DNA of 64,000 bases from Algiphilus sp965216485 (lineage in GTDB: Bacteria > Pseudomonadota > Gammaproteobacteria > Nevskiales > Nevskiaceae): positions 744,001 to 808,000 of the forward strand of contig NZ_OZ244162.1 in the NCBI RefSeq assembly GCF_965216485.1. Direction: 5' to 3'. A program made the translations under genes and the position numbers. A model generated the notes under the pieces. The model was not told the origin of the DNA and did no database searches. It worked only from the letters and a program-made list of their open reading frames with translations. Positions 51,688-60,862 of the stretch are shown piece by piece (within the stretch, counting starts at the first letter, position 1; every line of letters begins with the position of its first letter).

Positions 51688-53025
51688 GTGCACGTCCATA
51701 TTCTGGGCATCTGCGGCACCTTCATGGCCGGCATCGCCGCCATTGCGCGCGAGGCCGGTCATCGCGTTACCGGATCGGATGCCAACGCCTGGCCGCCGAT
51801 GTCCACCCAGCTCGAACAACTCGGCATCGAGGTGATGCGCGGCTACGCGCCCGAACACCTGGAGCCGGCGCCGGACGCCATCATCTGCGGCAACGTCATG
51901 ACGCGGGGCAACATCCTCGTCGAGCATCTGCTGGCCACCGACGCGCCGCTGGTATCGGGCCCACAATGGCTGGCGGAGCATGTTCTGCGTGGCCGCCATG
52001 TGCTGGCCGTGGCCGGCACCCACGGCAAGACCACCACCTCCGCCATGCTGACCCATATCCTGCGCGCCACGGGCCAGGATCCGGGCTGGCTGGTGGGCGG
52101 ATTCGCGGCCGATCTGGGCGTGTCGGCGGCCCTCGGCAGCGGTCCCTGCTTCGTGATCGAAGCGGATGAATACGACACAGCCTTTTTCGACAAGCGCTCC
52201 AAGTTCGTGCACTACCGGCCGCGGACCCTGGTGCTGAACAATCTCGAATTCGATCACGCCGATATCTTCGACGATCTACGCGCCATCGAGCGCCAGTTCC
52301 AGCACCTGCTGCGCACGGTGCCGGCGCACGGCCAGATCATCGTCAATGGGGCGGATGACAATCTGGCCCGCGTCCTTGCCGCCGGCTGCTGGACACCCAC
52401 CATTGCCTTTGGCGATGACCAGCCCTGGCGCGTCGATGACGACGGCCAGCTCTGGCAGGCGGCCCGCTGCATTGGGCCGCTGACGCTGGCCCAACCGGGC
52501 GCGCACAACCGCAGCAATGCGGTGGCGGCGGTGGCGGCGGCCACGGATGTTGGCGTGGACCCGGAGGACGCGCTGGCGGCGCTGGCCACCTTCCGCGGGG
52601 TGCGTCGCCGCATGGAGTTGCGCGGTACCGTCGCGGGCGTGCAGGTCTTCGACGACTTCGCGCATCACCCCACCGCCATTCAGGCGACCCTCGATGCGGC
52701 ACGCGATCTCGATGCCGGCCGCGTACTCGCCGTGCTCGAGCCGCGGTCCAACACCATGCGCATGGGGACCCACGCGCAGGCCTTGGCAGCCTCGCTGCAG
52801 GCCGCGACGCACAGTTTCGTCTACGCGCCGCCTGGCCTGGGCTGGGATGCCAGTCAGGCACTCGCGTCACTGGGTGCCCGTCTGACCGTGGCCACGGAGC
52901 TGGATGCACTGGTCGAGGCGGTTGTGGCCGAGGCCCGGAGCGGTGATGCCGTGCTGGTGATGAGCAACGGTGATTTCGGTGGTATCCACCAGCGCCTGCT
53001 CGACGCGCTGCAGGCCAAGGCATGA
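51688..53025 (+). CDS. mpl: Murein tripeptide ligase Mpl
   Basis: A cytoplasmic ligase that reattaches recycled L-Ala-gamma-D-Glu-meso-DAP peptide to UDP-N-acetylmuramic acid. The 445-residue protein has VHILGICGTFMAGIAAIAREAGH at the N-terminus, the ATP loop GTHGKTTTSAML, and VIEADEYDTAFFDKRSKFVHY, the signature of Mpl rather than MurC. The start is GTG at 51688. It implies meso-diaminopimelate in the cell wall and peptidoglycan recycling. Confidence 0.95.
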   Translation: MHVHILGICGTFMAGIAAIAREAGHRVTGSDANAWPPMSTQLEQLGIEVMRGYAPEHLEPAPDAIICGNVMTRGNILVEHLLATDAPLVSGPQWLAEHVLRGRHVLAVAGTHGKTTTSAMLTHILRATGQDPGWLVGGFAADLGVSAALGSGPCFVIEADEYDTAFFDKRSKFVHYRPRTLVLNNLEFDHADIFDDLRAIERQFQHLLRTVPAHGQIIVNGADDNLARVLAAGCWTPTIAFGDDQPWRVDDDGQLWQAARCIGPLTLAQPGAHNRSNAVAAVAAATDVGVDPEDALAALATFRGVRRRMELRGTVAGVQVFDDFAHHPTAIQATLDAARDLDAGRVLAVLEPRSNTMRMGTHAQALAASLQAATHSFVYAPPGLGWDASQALASLGARLTVATELDALVEAVVAEARSGDAVLVMSNGDFGGIHQRLLDALQAKA

Positions 53026-53074
53026 CTGCCACAGCAGCGGCGGCCTCCGCCCGGCATTGCGTAGACTGCGCGGC

Positions 53075-54442
53075 ATGACACAGGAAACCGTCGTGCATGA
53101 CGCCGCCGAGGAGCGCGTCGCGGATACCCAGACCGCGCAGTCCATGGTCCAGCGTGCGCTTGACGCTGCGCGCGCGGCGGGCGCCGACACGGCCGAAGCG
53201 GGGGCCAGTCTGTCGCGGGCGCTTACCGTCACGGTGCGCAATCATGAGGTGGAGTCGCTGCAGTTCCAGCGCGACCGTGACCTCGCCCTGACGGTCTATT
53301 GCGGCCAGCGCATGGGCAGCGCCACCACGGCCGATTGGTCAGACGATGGCCTCCGCGCCGCGGCGGAAGCCGCGGTGGCCATCGCCCGTGCCAGTGGTGA
53401 AGACCGCTGCAACGGACTCCCGGACGCCGCGGATATGGCAACGGCAATGCCGGATCTGGACCTGTTCCACCCCTGGATGGTCGACGCCGACAGCGCCGTG
53501 GAACAGGCGCGCGCCTGCGAGCAGGCCGGGCTGGATGCGGACGCGCGCATTGTGCAAAGCGAGGGCGCCACCCTGGATACCGGCGGTGGTGTCACCGTGC
53601 TGGGCAATACCCACGGTTTTCTCGGCATCAGCGCCGGCACCCGACACAGCCTGTCCTGCGCCGTGATTGCACGCAGCGGTGACGACATGCAGCGGGACTA
53701 CTGGTATACCGCAGGCCGCGTCCCCTCCGGCCTGCTGGCGGCCGAGGTCGTCGGGCGGCGCGCCGGTGAGCGTGCCGCGGCGCGCCTTGGGGCCAGCAAG
53801 ATCAGTACCCGGCAATGTCCGGTGCTGTTCCCGCCGGAGTTGGCACGCGGGCTGTGGGGCTCTTTGCTCGGCGCCATCAGTGGTGGCGCCCTGTACCGTC
53901 GCGCCAGCTTCCTGCTTGACCGCGCCGGCACCCGCATCGCCGCACCCATCGTGCATCTGGAGCAGCAGCCTTTCATCCGGCAGGCCATCGCCAGTGCCGC
54001 CTTCGACGAGGAAGGGGTGGCCACCCAGGAGCGCGTATTGGTCGACGAAGGTGTACTGCAGGGCTATTTGCTATCCACCTACAGTGCGCGTCGGCTAGGG
54101 CTGCGCAGCACCGGCAACGCCGGTGGCGTGTTCAACCTCGTTGCCCGCCCGACTACCGAGCACGGTCTGGACGGGCTTGCCCGCGAAATGGGCGAAGGCC
54201 TGCTGGTCACCGAGCTGATGGGCCAGGGCGTCAATACGGTGACCGGTGACTACTCGCGCGGCGCGGCGGGTTATCTGGTGCGGGGCGGCGAGATCGCCGA
54301 GCCGGTGGATGAAATCACCGTCGCGGGCAATATGCTCGACATGCTCGATCAGGTACAGGCCGTGGGCGTGGACGTCGACGTCAGCGGTGGCGTACGCACC
54401 GGCAGCGTGCTGATCGGCCGCATGACGGTGGCCGGCAACTAG
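53075..54442 (+). CDS. pmbA: TldE/PmbA, partner of TldD
   Basis: TldE is the non-catalytic partner of TldD in a heterodimeric protease. The 455-residue protein has the related fold but lacks the HExxxH metal motif; features include DRDLALTVYCGQRMGSATTADWSDDGL, VLFPPELARGLWGSLLGAISGGALYR, and the C-terminal GGEIAEPVDEITVAGNMLDML signature. The ATG at 53075 lies 49 bases after mpl; the frame's ATG at 52970 is inside mpl. TldD is encoded at 14516. Confidence 0.94.
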   Translation: MTQETVVHDAAEERVADTQTAQSMVQRALDAARAAGADTAEAGASLSRALTVTVRNHEVESLQFQRDRDLALTVYCGQRMGSATTADWSDDGLRAAAEAAVAIARASGEDRCNGLPDAADMATAMPDLDLFHPWMVDADSAVEQARACEQAGLDADARIVQSEGATLDTGGGVTVLGNTHGFLGISAGTRHSLSCAVIARSGDDMQRDYWYTAGRVPSGLLAAEVVGRRAGERAAARLGASKISTRQCPVLFPPELARGLWGSLLGAISGGALYRRASFLLDRAGTRIAAPIVHLEQQPFIRQAIASAAFDEEGVATQERVLVDEGVLQGYLLSTYSARRLGLRSTGNAGGVFNLVARPTTEHGLDGLAREMGEGLLVTELMGQGVNTVTGDYSRGAAGYLVRGGEIAEPVDEITVAGNMLDMLDQVQAVGVDVDVSGGVRTGSVLIGRMTVAGN

Positions 54443-54473
54443 CTGGCGGCTGCAGGCCGCTCTTCGCGAGGGC

Positions 54474-55163
54474 TCAGCGCGGCTGCCACACGCTGTGCAG
54501 CCGGAAGCCGGTGCGCTCGAAGGCCAGGGCGGTCAGCGGGTAGAGGGCGACCATCAGCAGGGCGTACCACCACTCCAGCACGTTGAGCCAGGCGTCCTGC
54601 TCGGCTTCGGTGATGTCCATGAACTGCAGCGGCAGAGACGCCAGTCCCAGCAGCAGCAGCAGCGCGAGGATGGTGACGAAGCCCTGACGCATGCGCGCCC
54701 CCAGTACCCGCGCCGAGGCGGCAACCGAAATCAGCAGCATCTGCGCCAGCACGGTCATCGAAAAATAGAGATTGATGCCGTAGCGACGCAGCAGAGAGGG
54801 AATCTCGCCGGATTCCCCCAGATAGGTGGCGTACAGCGTGTAGAACACCGCGCCAACGGCGCCACAACCAAGCAACGCCCAGCGCCGGATGCGCGCTGCC
54901 GGATGGATGTGCGCACACCACACGGCCGCGAAGGCCCAGAAGGCGATCAGCAGCCAGCCATAGGGCTGCATGGTGAAGCGGAACCAGAAAATGACGGGTT
55001 CCTGCCGGCAGGCGCCGCTGATCGAGGTACAGCCCTCCCAGTACGGGTTGCAGGCGGGAATCAGCTGATAGTGCAGTGACAACAGCCAGGCCACGTGCAC
55101 GCTGATCAACGGCAGCGCGGCGGCGGCAATGGCCACCAGGGTTGGTGCTCCTGGTCGCTTCAT
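54474..55163 (-). CDS. Putative Frag1/DRAM/Sfk1-like membrane protein
   Basis: A 229-residue inner-membrane protein with about six transmembrane segments. The early motif ACNPYWEGCTSISGACR, with conserved cysteines between helices one and two, resembles Frag1/DRAM/Sfk1-like proteins; this is my reading. The function is unknown. It lies downstream of the thiolase gene on the same strand with a 36-base gap, and convergent with pmbA. Confidence 0.6.
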   Translation of the reverse strand: MKRPGAPTLVAIAAAALPLISVHVAWLLSLHYQLIPACNPYWEGCTSISGACRQEPVIFWFRFTMQPYGWLLIAFWAFAAVWCAHIHPAARIRRWALLGCGAVGAVFYTLYATYLGESGEIPSLLRRYGINLYFSMTVLAQMLLISVAASARVLGARMRQGFVTILALLLLLGLASLPLQFMDITEAEQDAWLNVLEWWYALLMVALYPLTALAFERTGFRLHSVWQPR

Positions 55164-55199
55164 GCTTGCCCCCCGCGCCGCGCTGCCGCTGCGGAGCGC

Positions 55200-56387
55200 C
55201 TAGACGCGCTCCACCGCCACCGCGACGGCTTCGCCGCCGCCGATGCACAGGCTGGCCACACCGCGCTGTTCGCCGCGCCGATGCATGGCATGCAGCAGGG
55301 TCACCAGGATGCGGGCGCCGGAGGCACCGATGGGGTGGCCAAGGGCGCAGGCGCCGCCGTTGACGTTGACACGCGCGTGGTCGAGCTTGTGCTCCTGCAT
55401 GGCCGCCATCGTGACGCAGGCGAAGGCCTCGTTGATTTCCCACAGGCCGACATCGGCGGCTTTCCAGCCGCAGCCGTCGAGCAGCTTGCTGATGGCATGT
55501 ACCGGGGCGACAGTGAACTCCGCCGGCAGGCGCGCGTGGCTGGCCTGGCCGACGATGCGTGCAACCGGCTGCAGGCCTCGGCGCTCGGCTTCGGAGGCGC
55601 GCATCAGCACCAGCGCGGCGGCGCCGTCCGAAATCGAACTGGCATTGGCCGCGGTCACCGTGCCGTCCTTCTTGAAGGCGGGCTTGAGTTGCGGAATCTT
55701 GTCGGGGCGGCCCTTGAAGGGTTGCTCGTCCTTGTCGATGGTCTGCGTGCCGCCGCGTACCGGAATTTCCAGCGGCGCGATCTCGTCCGCAAAGCTGCCG
55801 TCCTCGTTGGCGCGCTTGGCACGCGACAGGGATTCAATGGCGAAGGCGTCCTGTGCTTCGCGCGTGAACTGGTAGGCCTCGACCGTACGCTCGGCGAAAA
55901 CGCCCATCGGCAGATCAGCCTCGTAGGCGTCATTCAGGCCATCGAGTGCCATGTGGTCGTAGATGCGGTCGTTGCCGTAGCGATAGCCGCTGCGCGCCTT
56001 GCTGAGCAGGAAGGGCGCGTTGGACATGCTTTCCATGCCGCCCGCCACCATCACCTTGGCAGTGCCGGCCGTAAGCATGGTCTCGGCCAGCATGACGGCC
56101 TTCAGGCCGGAGCCACACATCTTGCTGAGCTGGGTCGCGCCCACGCTATCAGGCAGTTGGGCGCCGCGCACGGCCTGGCGCGCCGGCGCCTGCCCCTGGC
56201 CGGCGATCAGGCAGCAGCCGAGGATGGCCTCATCGATGTCCGCCCCGTCGACGCCCGCGCGCTCGACGGCAGCCCGCACCGCAGCCGCACCCAGCTGATG
56301 GCCGGCCATGGCGGTGAGTTCGCCGAGCATGCCGCCGATGGGCGTGCGCGCGGCGGAGACGATAACGATGGGATCACTGCTGCTCAT
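55200..56387 (-). CDS. Acetyl-CoA C-acetyltransferase (thiolase)
   Basis: A 395-residue thiolase that condenses or cleaves acetoacetyl-CoA or other 3-ketoacyl-CoAs. The acylated cysteine is in MCGSGLKAV, the conserved Asn/His in NEAFACVTM, and the second catalytic Cys in LCIGGGEAVAV; the His in GGACALGHPIGASGARI is present. The chain is of the short biosynthetic/degradative type (ThlA/AtoB size). The ATG at 56387 starts the conserved VIVSAARTPIGG. A leucine-dehydrogenase-like gene lies divergent. Confidence 0.93.
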   Translation of the reverse strand: MSSSDPIVIVSAARTPIGGMLGELTAMAGHQLGAAAVRAAVERAGVDGADIDEAILGCCLIAGQGQAPARQAVRGAQLPDSVGATQLSKMCGSGLKAVMLAETMLTAGTAKVMVAGGMESMSNAPFLLSKARSGYRYGNDRIYDHMALDGLNDAYEADLPMGVFAERTVEAYQFTREAQDAFAIESLSRAKRANEDGSFADEIAPLEIPVRGGTQTIDKDEQPFKGRPDKIPQLKPAFKKDGTVTAANASSISDGAAALVLMRASEAERRGLQPVARIVGQASHARLPAEFTVAPVHAISKLLDGCGWKAADVGLWEINEAFACVTMAAMQEHKLDHARVNVNGGACALGHPIGASGARILVTLLHAMHRRGEQRGVASLCIGGGEAVAVAVERV

Positions 56388-56514
56388 GAGGGACCTCGTA
56401 AAGAAAGCGCAAGACGGAACAATGGAGGCGCCGATTATCGCCCAGCCGGTCCGGCGGCGCTGACGCCTACAATAGGATTCGCACAACGTTGCTAGAGGGC
56501 TGCGGTCACCACCG

Positions 56515-57585
56515 ATGTCGTTATTTGACCACCCGGAATTTGACCAACACGAAAGCGTGCTGTTCGGCTTTGATGCGGACAGCGGTCTGCGCGCCTTGAT
56601 CGCCGTGCACAGCACGCGCCTGGGGCCGTCGCTCGGCGGTTGCCGCATGTTTCCCTACCCGGATGACGATGCCGCGCTGACCGATGCCCTGCGCCTCAGC
56701 CGGGGTATGAGCTACAAGGCGGCGCTGGCCGGCCTCCCCCAGGGCGGCGGCAAGAGCGTGATCATCGGCGATCCGCGTGCCCACAAGAGCGATGCATTGA
56801 TGCGCGCCATGGGCCGGCTGGTCGAGCGCGCCGCCGGCTGCTATATCGTCGCCGAGGATTCGGGCATCAGCGTGGCAGATGTCATGCGCATGTCCGAGAC
56901 CACGCGCCACGTCGCCGGTGTCCCTGTGCCTGGTTCGCCGGTCGACGGCGATCCCTCGCCGGCGACGGCGCGCGGGGTGTGGATGGCCCTGCGCGCCGCG
57001 TGGCAACGGCTCGCGGGCAGCGAAGGCGGCACCGGTGGCGCCGCGTTGCGCGATGTGGGCGTAGCGGTGCAGGGCTGCGGCAAGGTCGGGGCGCGGCTGG
57101 TGCAGTATCTGGTCGACGCGGGGGCGCGGGTCTGGATTTGCGACGCGCATGCGCCCACCGCCGAGGCCTGCGCGGCGGCCACCGGCGCCGAGATTGTCGC
57201 ACCAGAGGCGATCTATGACGTGCCAGCCGACATCTTCGCGCCCTGCGCACTGGGTGCCGTGCTGAATGCGGCCACGATCCCGCGGCTGCGCGCCCGCCTG
57301 GTGGTGGGCGCCGCCAACAACCAGTTGGCGACGGCCGAAGATGACGACCGCCTGCGCGCCGCCGGTGTGGTCTATGCGCCGGATTACGTGGTCAACGCCG
57401 GCGGCATCATCGACATTCACTACCAGCGACAGTCGCGCTATGACCCCGACGCCATGCAGGCGCATCTGGCGCGCATCCCCGAGGTGCTGTTGCGCATTCT
57501 GGACAGTGCCGATGCACAGGCGCGTGGTCCCGCGGCGGTGGCGGATGCGATGGCACGCGATGTGATCGCCGGCGTCGCCATCTAG
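56515..57585 (+). CDS. Leucine dehydrogenase-like amino acid dehydrogenase
   Basis: A 356-residue NAD-dependent dehydrogenase of the Glu/Leu/Phe/Val family that oxidatively deaminates branched-chain or aromatic amino acids. The glycine-rich substrate segment GPSLGGCRMFPY, the catalytic lysine motif GLPQGGGKSVIIGD, the TxDSGIS segment and the NAD site VQGCGKVGARLVQYL match leucine dehydrogenase. NAGGIIDIHYQR resembles the family C-terminus. Whether leucine or phenylalanine is preferred cannot be read. Neighbour to a thiolase, which fits amino-acid catabolism. Confidence 0.88.
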   Translation: MSLFDHPEFDQHESVLFGFDADSGLRALIAVHSTRLGPSLGGCRMFPYPDDDAALTDALRLSRGMSYKAALAGLPQGGGKSVIIGDPRAHKSDALMRAMGRLVERAAGCYIVAEDSGISVADVMRMSETTRHVAGVPVPGSPVDGDPSPATARGVWMALRAAWQRLAGSEGGTGGAALRDVGVAVQGCGKVGARLVQYLVDAGARVWICDAHAPTAEACAAATGAEIVAPEAIYDVPADIFAPCALGAVLNAATIPRLRARLVVGAANNQLATAEDDDRLRAAGVVYAPDYVVNAGGIIDIHYQRQSRYDPDAMQAHLARIPEVLLRILDSADAQARGPAAVADAMARDVIAGVAI

Positions 57586-57631
57586 GCGGTGGCGTAACCC
57601 CTGATTCCGCCCCTCAAGAAAGGCGCAGCGC

Positions 57632-59647
57632 ATGCCCGAGAAGAAGAGTGATCCAGTGGCCAAGAGCGGCGCCCAGGAAGCCGCCCCACCGCCGCTGGTG
57701 GAATGCGCGCTGCTGGTCACCGCCTCGGCCGAAGGCGAACGTGACAGCGCGGTGGCCCAGGCCTGCGAAGGTGCCTGGGAGTTCGCCGAAGCGCACGGCA
57801 TCCACGTGCAGGAAGTGGCACTGGAGACGCTGCTCGACGACGTGCCGGGCTTCCTGAATACCGCCACCCACTGGGTGGTCATCGGCGACGACGCCGTTAT
57901 GCTGAAGGCCATTGACGCGGCCGAAGCCCATGAGGCCGGTCTGGGCTTGGTGCCGGTGGGGCGTCCGACCCGCTGCCAGTCCTTCTACGATCTGCCTGGC
58001 GACACCGCCTCTGCCCTGGCGCTCGCCTTTCGCGCACCTGCATCCGGCATCGATGTCCTGCGCTGCAACGGCGAGCTGGTGCAGGGGCAGGCCGCCATTG
58101 GCGATGTACCCTTTCTCGATCGGCGGGGCCACGCCGTGGTGCATGCGCAGGACCGCCTCTGGCGCCGCTGGGCGATCGCGGCGCGGCTGTTCTGGACGGC
58201 GGCGCGGCGGGTATTCCAGATCGCGCCCAGCATGGTGCGCCTGCATCTCAACCGGGAAGACAACCCGCGCCGCTGTGCGGTCACCGGCATCGTGCTGTTG
58301 GAGAACGACGTGGAAAACGTCGCCGGGCGACTGGTGGGCGAAGGGCTCTCCGCGCGCGACGGCAGGCTCACCGCCTTGCTGGTGGCGCCGACCTCCATCG
58401 TGCGCTATCTCGGCTTCCTGCTGGCCACCGTCTTCGCCCGGAAGAGCAATGGGCGCCTGCCTGGTGCGCTCAGCTATGTGAAGACCGAGCGGCTGGTCAT
58501 CGAATCGGATCGCGAACTGGAGTACCGCATTGACGGTACACGCCGGCGAGGCAAGCGCATCGAAGTCACGGTCAATCCTCAAGGGTTGCGGCTCAACGCG
58601 GGCGCGCGCTTCGACGGCATGGCCGGTCCGGACGAGACGGGGAAGGACACGCTCAAGCTCGGCAACCTGCCCGAGAACGAGGCACGGCTGGCGCTGATCC
58701 GTCACCGGCTGCCCCTGTTCACCCATGCCCTGGAGGAGGATTTCAAAGATCTCTTCCTGTTGCTCAAGGACAGCGCACGCATCGGGCCGGACTATTTCAC
58801 GCTCAGCATTCTCTCGGCGCTGATCGGTACCCTCGGCCTGCTGCTGGACAGCGCGGCCGTGATCATCGGGGCGATGGTGCTGGCGCCACTGATGGCGCCT
58901 ATCATCTGTGTGTCGATGGCGGCACTGCGCCGCGACGTGCAGTTGCTCAAGCCGGCCCTGGTGGCCATCGGCGCGGGGGTGGGCCTGTCCATGGCCTTTG
59001 CCGCCCTGGTGGCGATCCTGATCCCGATGCGCATGGTCAATCCGGAGATCGAGGCGCGGCTCGAACCCAGCCTGCTGGATCTGGGCGTGGCCGTCTTCTC
59101 CGGCGTGGCCGGTGCCTACGCCTATGCCCGCGAAAGCGTCATGCGGAGTCTGCCCGGCGTCGCCATCGCCGTGGCCCTGGTGCCGCCGCTGGCGGTGATC
59201 GGCATCGGCATCGGCTGGTGGGATCCGCGCATCATGCTGGGTGCCTCGCTGCTGTTTGCGACCAACCTTGTGGGCATCGCGCTCGCCGGTGCGTTCACCT
59301 TCATGGTGCTGGGCTACGGGCCGGTGCGCAGTGCCAAACACGGCCTGATCTACCCCACGCTGGCGGCGGTGGTGGTGGCGATCCCGCTGGCGCTGTCCTT
59401 TATGCGCATGCACGTGGTGTGGCAGGCCGAGAATACTTTGCGCGATCAGGCCTTTATGCTGGAATCGGGTCCGGTACGGCTGGAGGCGACGCAGGTACGC
59501 TACATCGACGGCACCCTGCACGTGCGTGCCGACGTCTACGCTGCGCAGTGGCCCGGGCCGGAGACCTTGCGCGATCTGCGCGGCCATGTCGCCGAGGCGG
59601 TGGGCCGCCCCGTGCAGCTTGATGTCACGCCGCGCTACCGCTACTGA
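57632..59647 (+). CDS. Degenerate lipid-kinase-like domain fused to DUF389 membrane domain
   Basis: A 671-residue membrane protein. The first 320 residues resemble the diacylglycerol/YegS lipid-kinase fold including its C-terminal beta-domain (ALLVAPTSIVRYLGFLLATVF; RIDGTRRRGKRIEVTVNPQGL). The nucleotide loop, however, is GDDAV (85-89) where kinases have GGDGT, and VPVGRPTRCQSF replaces the usual PLGTGNDFA. The remaining half is a DUF389 domain with about six transmembrane segments (ALIGTLGLLLDSAAVIIGAMVLAPLMAPI). Related fusions are known in gammaproteobacteria; the function is unknown. The ATG at 57632 is 46 bases after the dehydrogenase. Confidence 0.8.
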   Translation: MPEKKSDPVAKSGAQEAAPPPLVECALLVTASAEGERDSAVAQACEGAWEFAEAHGIHVQEVALETLLDDVPGFLNTATHWVVIGDDAVMLKAIDAAEAHEAGLGLVPVGRPTRCQSFYDLPGDTASALALAFRAPASGIDVLRCNGELVQGQAAIGDVPFLDRRGHAVVHAQDRLWRRWAIAARLFWTAARRVFQIAPSMVRLHLNREDNPRRCAVTGIVLLENDVENVAGRLVGEGLSARDGRLTALLVAPTSIVRYLGFLLATVFARKSNGRLPGALSYVKTERLVIESDRELEYRIDGTRRRGKRIEVTVNPQGLRLNAGARFDGMAGPDETGKDTLKLGNLPENEARLALIRHRLPLFTHALEEDFKDLFLLLKDSARIGPDYFTLSILSALIGTLGLLLDSAAVIIGAMVLAPLMAPIICVSMAALRRDVQLLKPALVAIGAGVGLSMAFAALVAILIPMRMVNPEIEARLEPSLLDLGVAVFSGVAGAYAYARESVMRSLPGVAIAVALVPPLAVIGIGIGWWDPRIMLGASLLFATNLVGIALAGAFTFMVLGYGPVRSAKHGLIYPTLAAVVVAIPLALSFMRMHVVWQAENTLRDQAFMLESGPVRLEATQVRYIDGTLHVRADVYAAQWPGPETLRDLRGHVAEAVGRPVQLDVTPRYRY

Positions 59648-59667
59648 GGGGCGAGGGCAGGCCGAGC

Positions 59668-60228
59668 TCAGGCGGCGATGCAGTCGCGCAGCAGGGCCGC
59701 AAAGCCATCCTCCAGGGCGCCCAGATGGCGACGCCAGTGGCGCGTGGCGGCAAGCAGGCGTTTCGGGTCGCGGGCGCGCTGGCTGATGCGCTGCAGGGCA
59801 CGGTCAATCCCCTCAAGCGCCGCGCAGTCGGCCAGTATCGCGGCAAAGCGCTCCGGTTGTGGTGGCGGACGGCCGATAGCGGCAAAGGCTGCGCTGTTTG
59901 CGGCAATGGCCTGTGCCTGAGCCTGGCAGAAGTCGGTCAGAGGATCGCGATGCCACTGTGCCCAGTCGCGCGCCAGCAGGTGATCGGCACAGAGATCGAG
60001 CACGATCCCGGCATAGCGGCGTGGCCCCACCGGAAACTGCTGCAGAGCCTGGCGCGTGCTGGGATGGCGGTCGCAGACGGCATCAATACGGCGATGCAGG
60101 CGGATCGAATGCGCCACCGCTTCGGGCAGGTGGCTGAGATCGCGGCCACGTACGACATCGCCCAGCACCGCACCGGCCGGATCGGCGGCGCGCTGCTCGG
60201 CGATATACAGGTGGGCAAGGAAATTCAC
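59668..60228 (-). CDS. acpH: Acyl carrier protein phosphodiesterase (AcpH-like)
   Basis: The enzyme removes the 4'-phosphopantetheine arm from acyl carrier protein. The 186-residue protein begins MNFLAHLYIA, and has AGAVLGDVVRG, HRRIDAVCDRHPS and YAGIVLDLCADHLLARDW, typical of AcpH and its HD-like metal site. The start is GTG at 60228, which places the family N-terminus at residue 1. Ten bases separate it from the upstream hydrolase gene. Confidence 0.9.
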   Translation of the reverse strand: MNFLAHLYIAEQRAADPAGAVLGDVVRGRDLSHLPEAVAHSIRLHRRIDAVCDRHPSTRQALQQFPVGPRRYAGIVLDLCADHLLARDWAQWHRDPLTDFCQAQAQAIAANSAAFAAIGRPPPQPERFAAILADCAALEGIDRALQRISQRARDPKRLLAATRHWRRHLGALEDGFAALLRDCIAA

Positions 60229-60238
60229 GACGCACCGG

Positions 60239-60862
60239 CTAGCAGCAGGTCCAGCTCGCCTCGCCCAGGGATTCGCCTGACATCGTGATGGTGTCACCGG
60301 GCTGCAGGGCACCGACGCCCGCGGGCGTGCCGGTATAGACGATGTCGCCGGCGCGCAGCGTCCAGGTCTGCGCCAGGATGTGCAGCAGCCGTGTCACTGG
60401 GAACAGCATCTGCGCGGTGTCCGCGTGCTGGCGAGGCTCGCCGTTGACCGTGCAGGTGAACTGCAGGGCCTGCAGATCCTGGCCCTCGAAGGGCTGCCAC
60501 GGACCGAGTGGCGCCGCCCCGTCAAAGGCCTTGCACAATTCCCAGGGGGCGCCCCGTGCGCGCAGCGTGTTCTGGAGTTCGCGCAGCGTCAGATCGAGCC
60601 CCAGCCCGATAGCGTCAATGTGGGCCAGGGCGTCGTCGGGGTCCAGACCACCCTCGGTGTCCCGACCGAGGCGTACTGTCATCTCCGCCTCGAAGTGCAC
60701 TTCGCCGCGGTTACGCGGCAGCATGATCGGGCTACCCACCGGCGTGATGCAGCTGGCCGGCTTCATGAACACCAGACACTCACCGTCGTCGACGTGGCCT
60801 AGTTCTGCGATGTGGGCGGCGTAATTGCGTCCGATGCAGAAGATGCGCGGTGCCGCTGTCAC
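60239..60862 (-). CDS. Fumarylacetoacetate hydrolase family protein
   Basis: A 207-residue enzyme of the FAH superfamily, which includes acylpyruvases (YcgM/FAHD1) and oxaloacetate tautomerase-type proteins. The motif GRNYAAHIAELG at the N-terminus, metal ligands in EVHFEAEMTVRLGR and the segment DIVYTGTPAGVGALQPGD are typical. The start is GTG overlapping the upstream DUF502 stop (GTGA). The exact substrate is not predictable. Confidence 0.88.
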   Translation of the reverse strand: MTAAPRIFCIGRNYAAHIAELGHVDDGECLVFMKPASCITPVGSPIMLPRNRGEVHFEAEMTVRLGRDTEGGLDPDDALAHIDAIGLGLDLTLRELQNTLRARGAPWELCKAFDGAAPLGPWQPFEGQDLQALQFTCTVNGEPRQHADTAQMLFPVTRLLHILAQTWTLRAGDIVYTGTPAGVGALQPGDTITMSGESLGEASWTCC

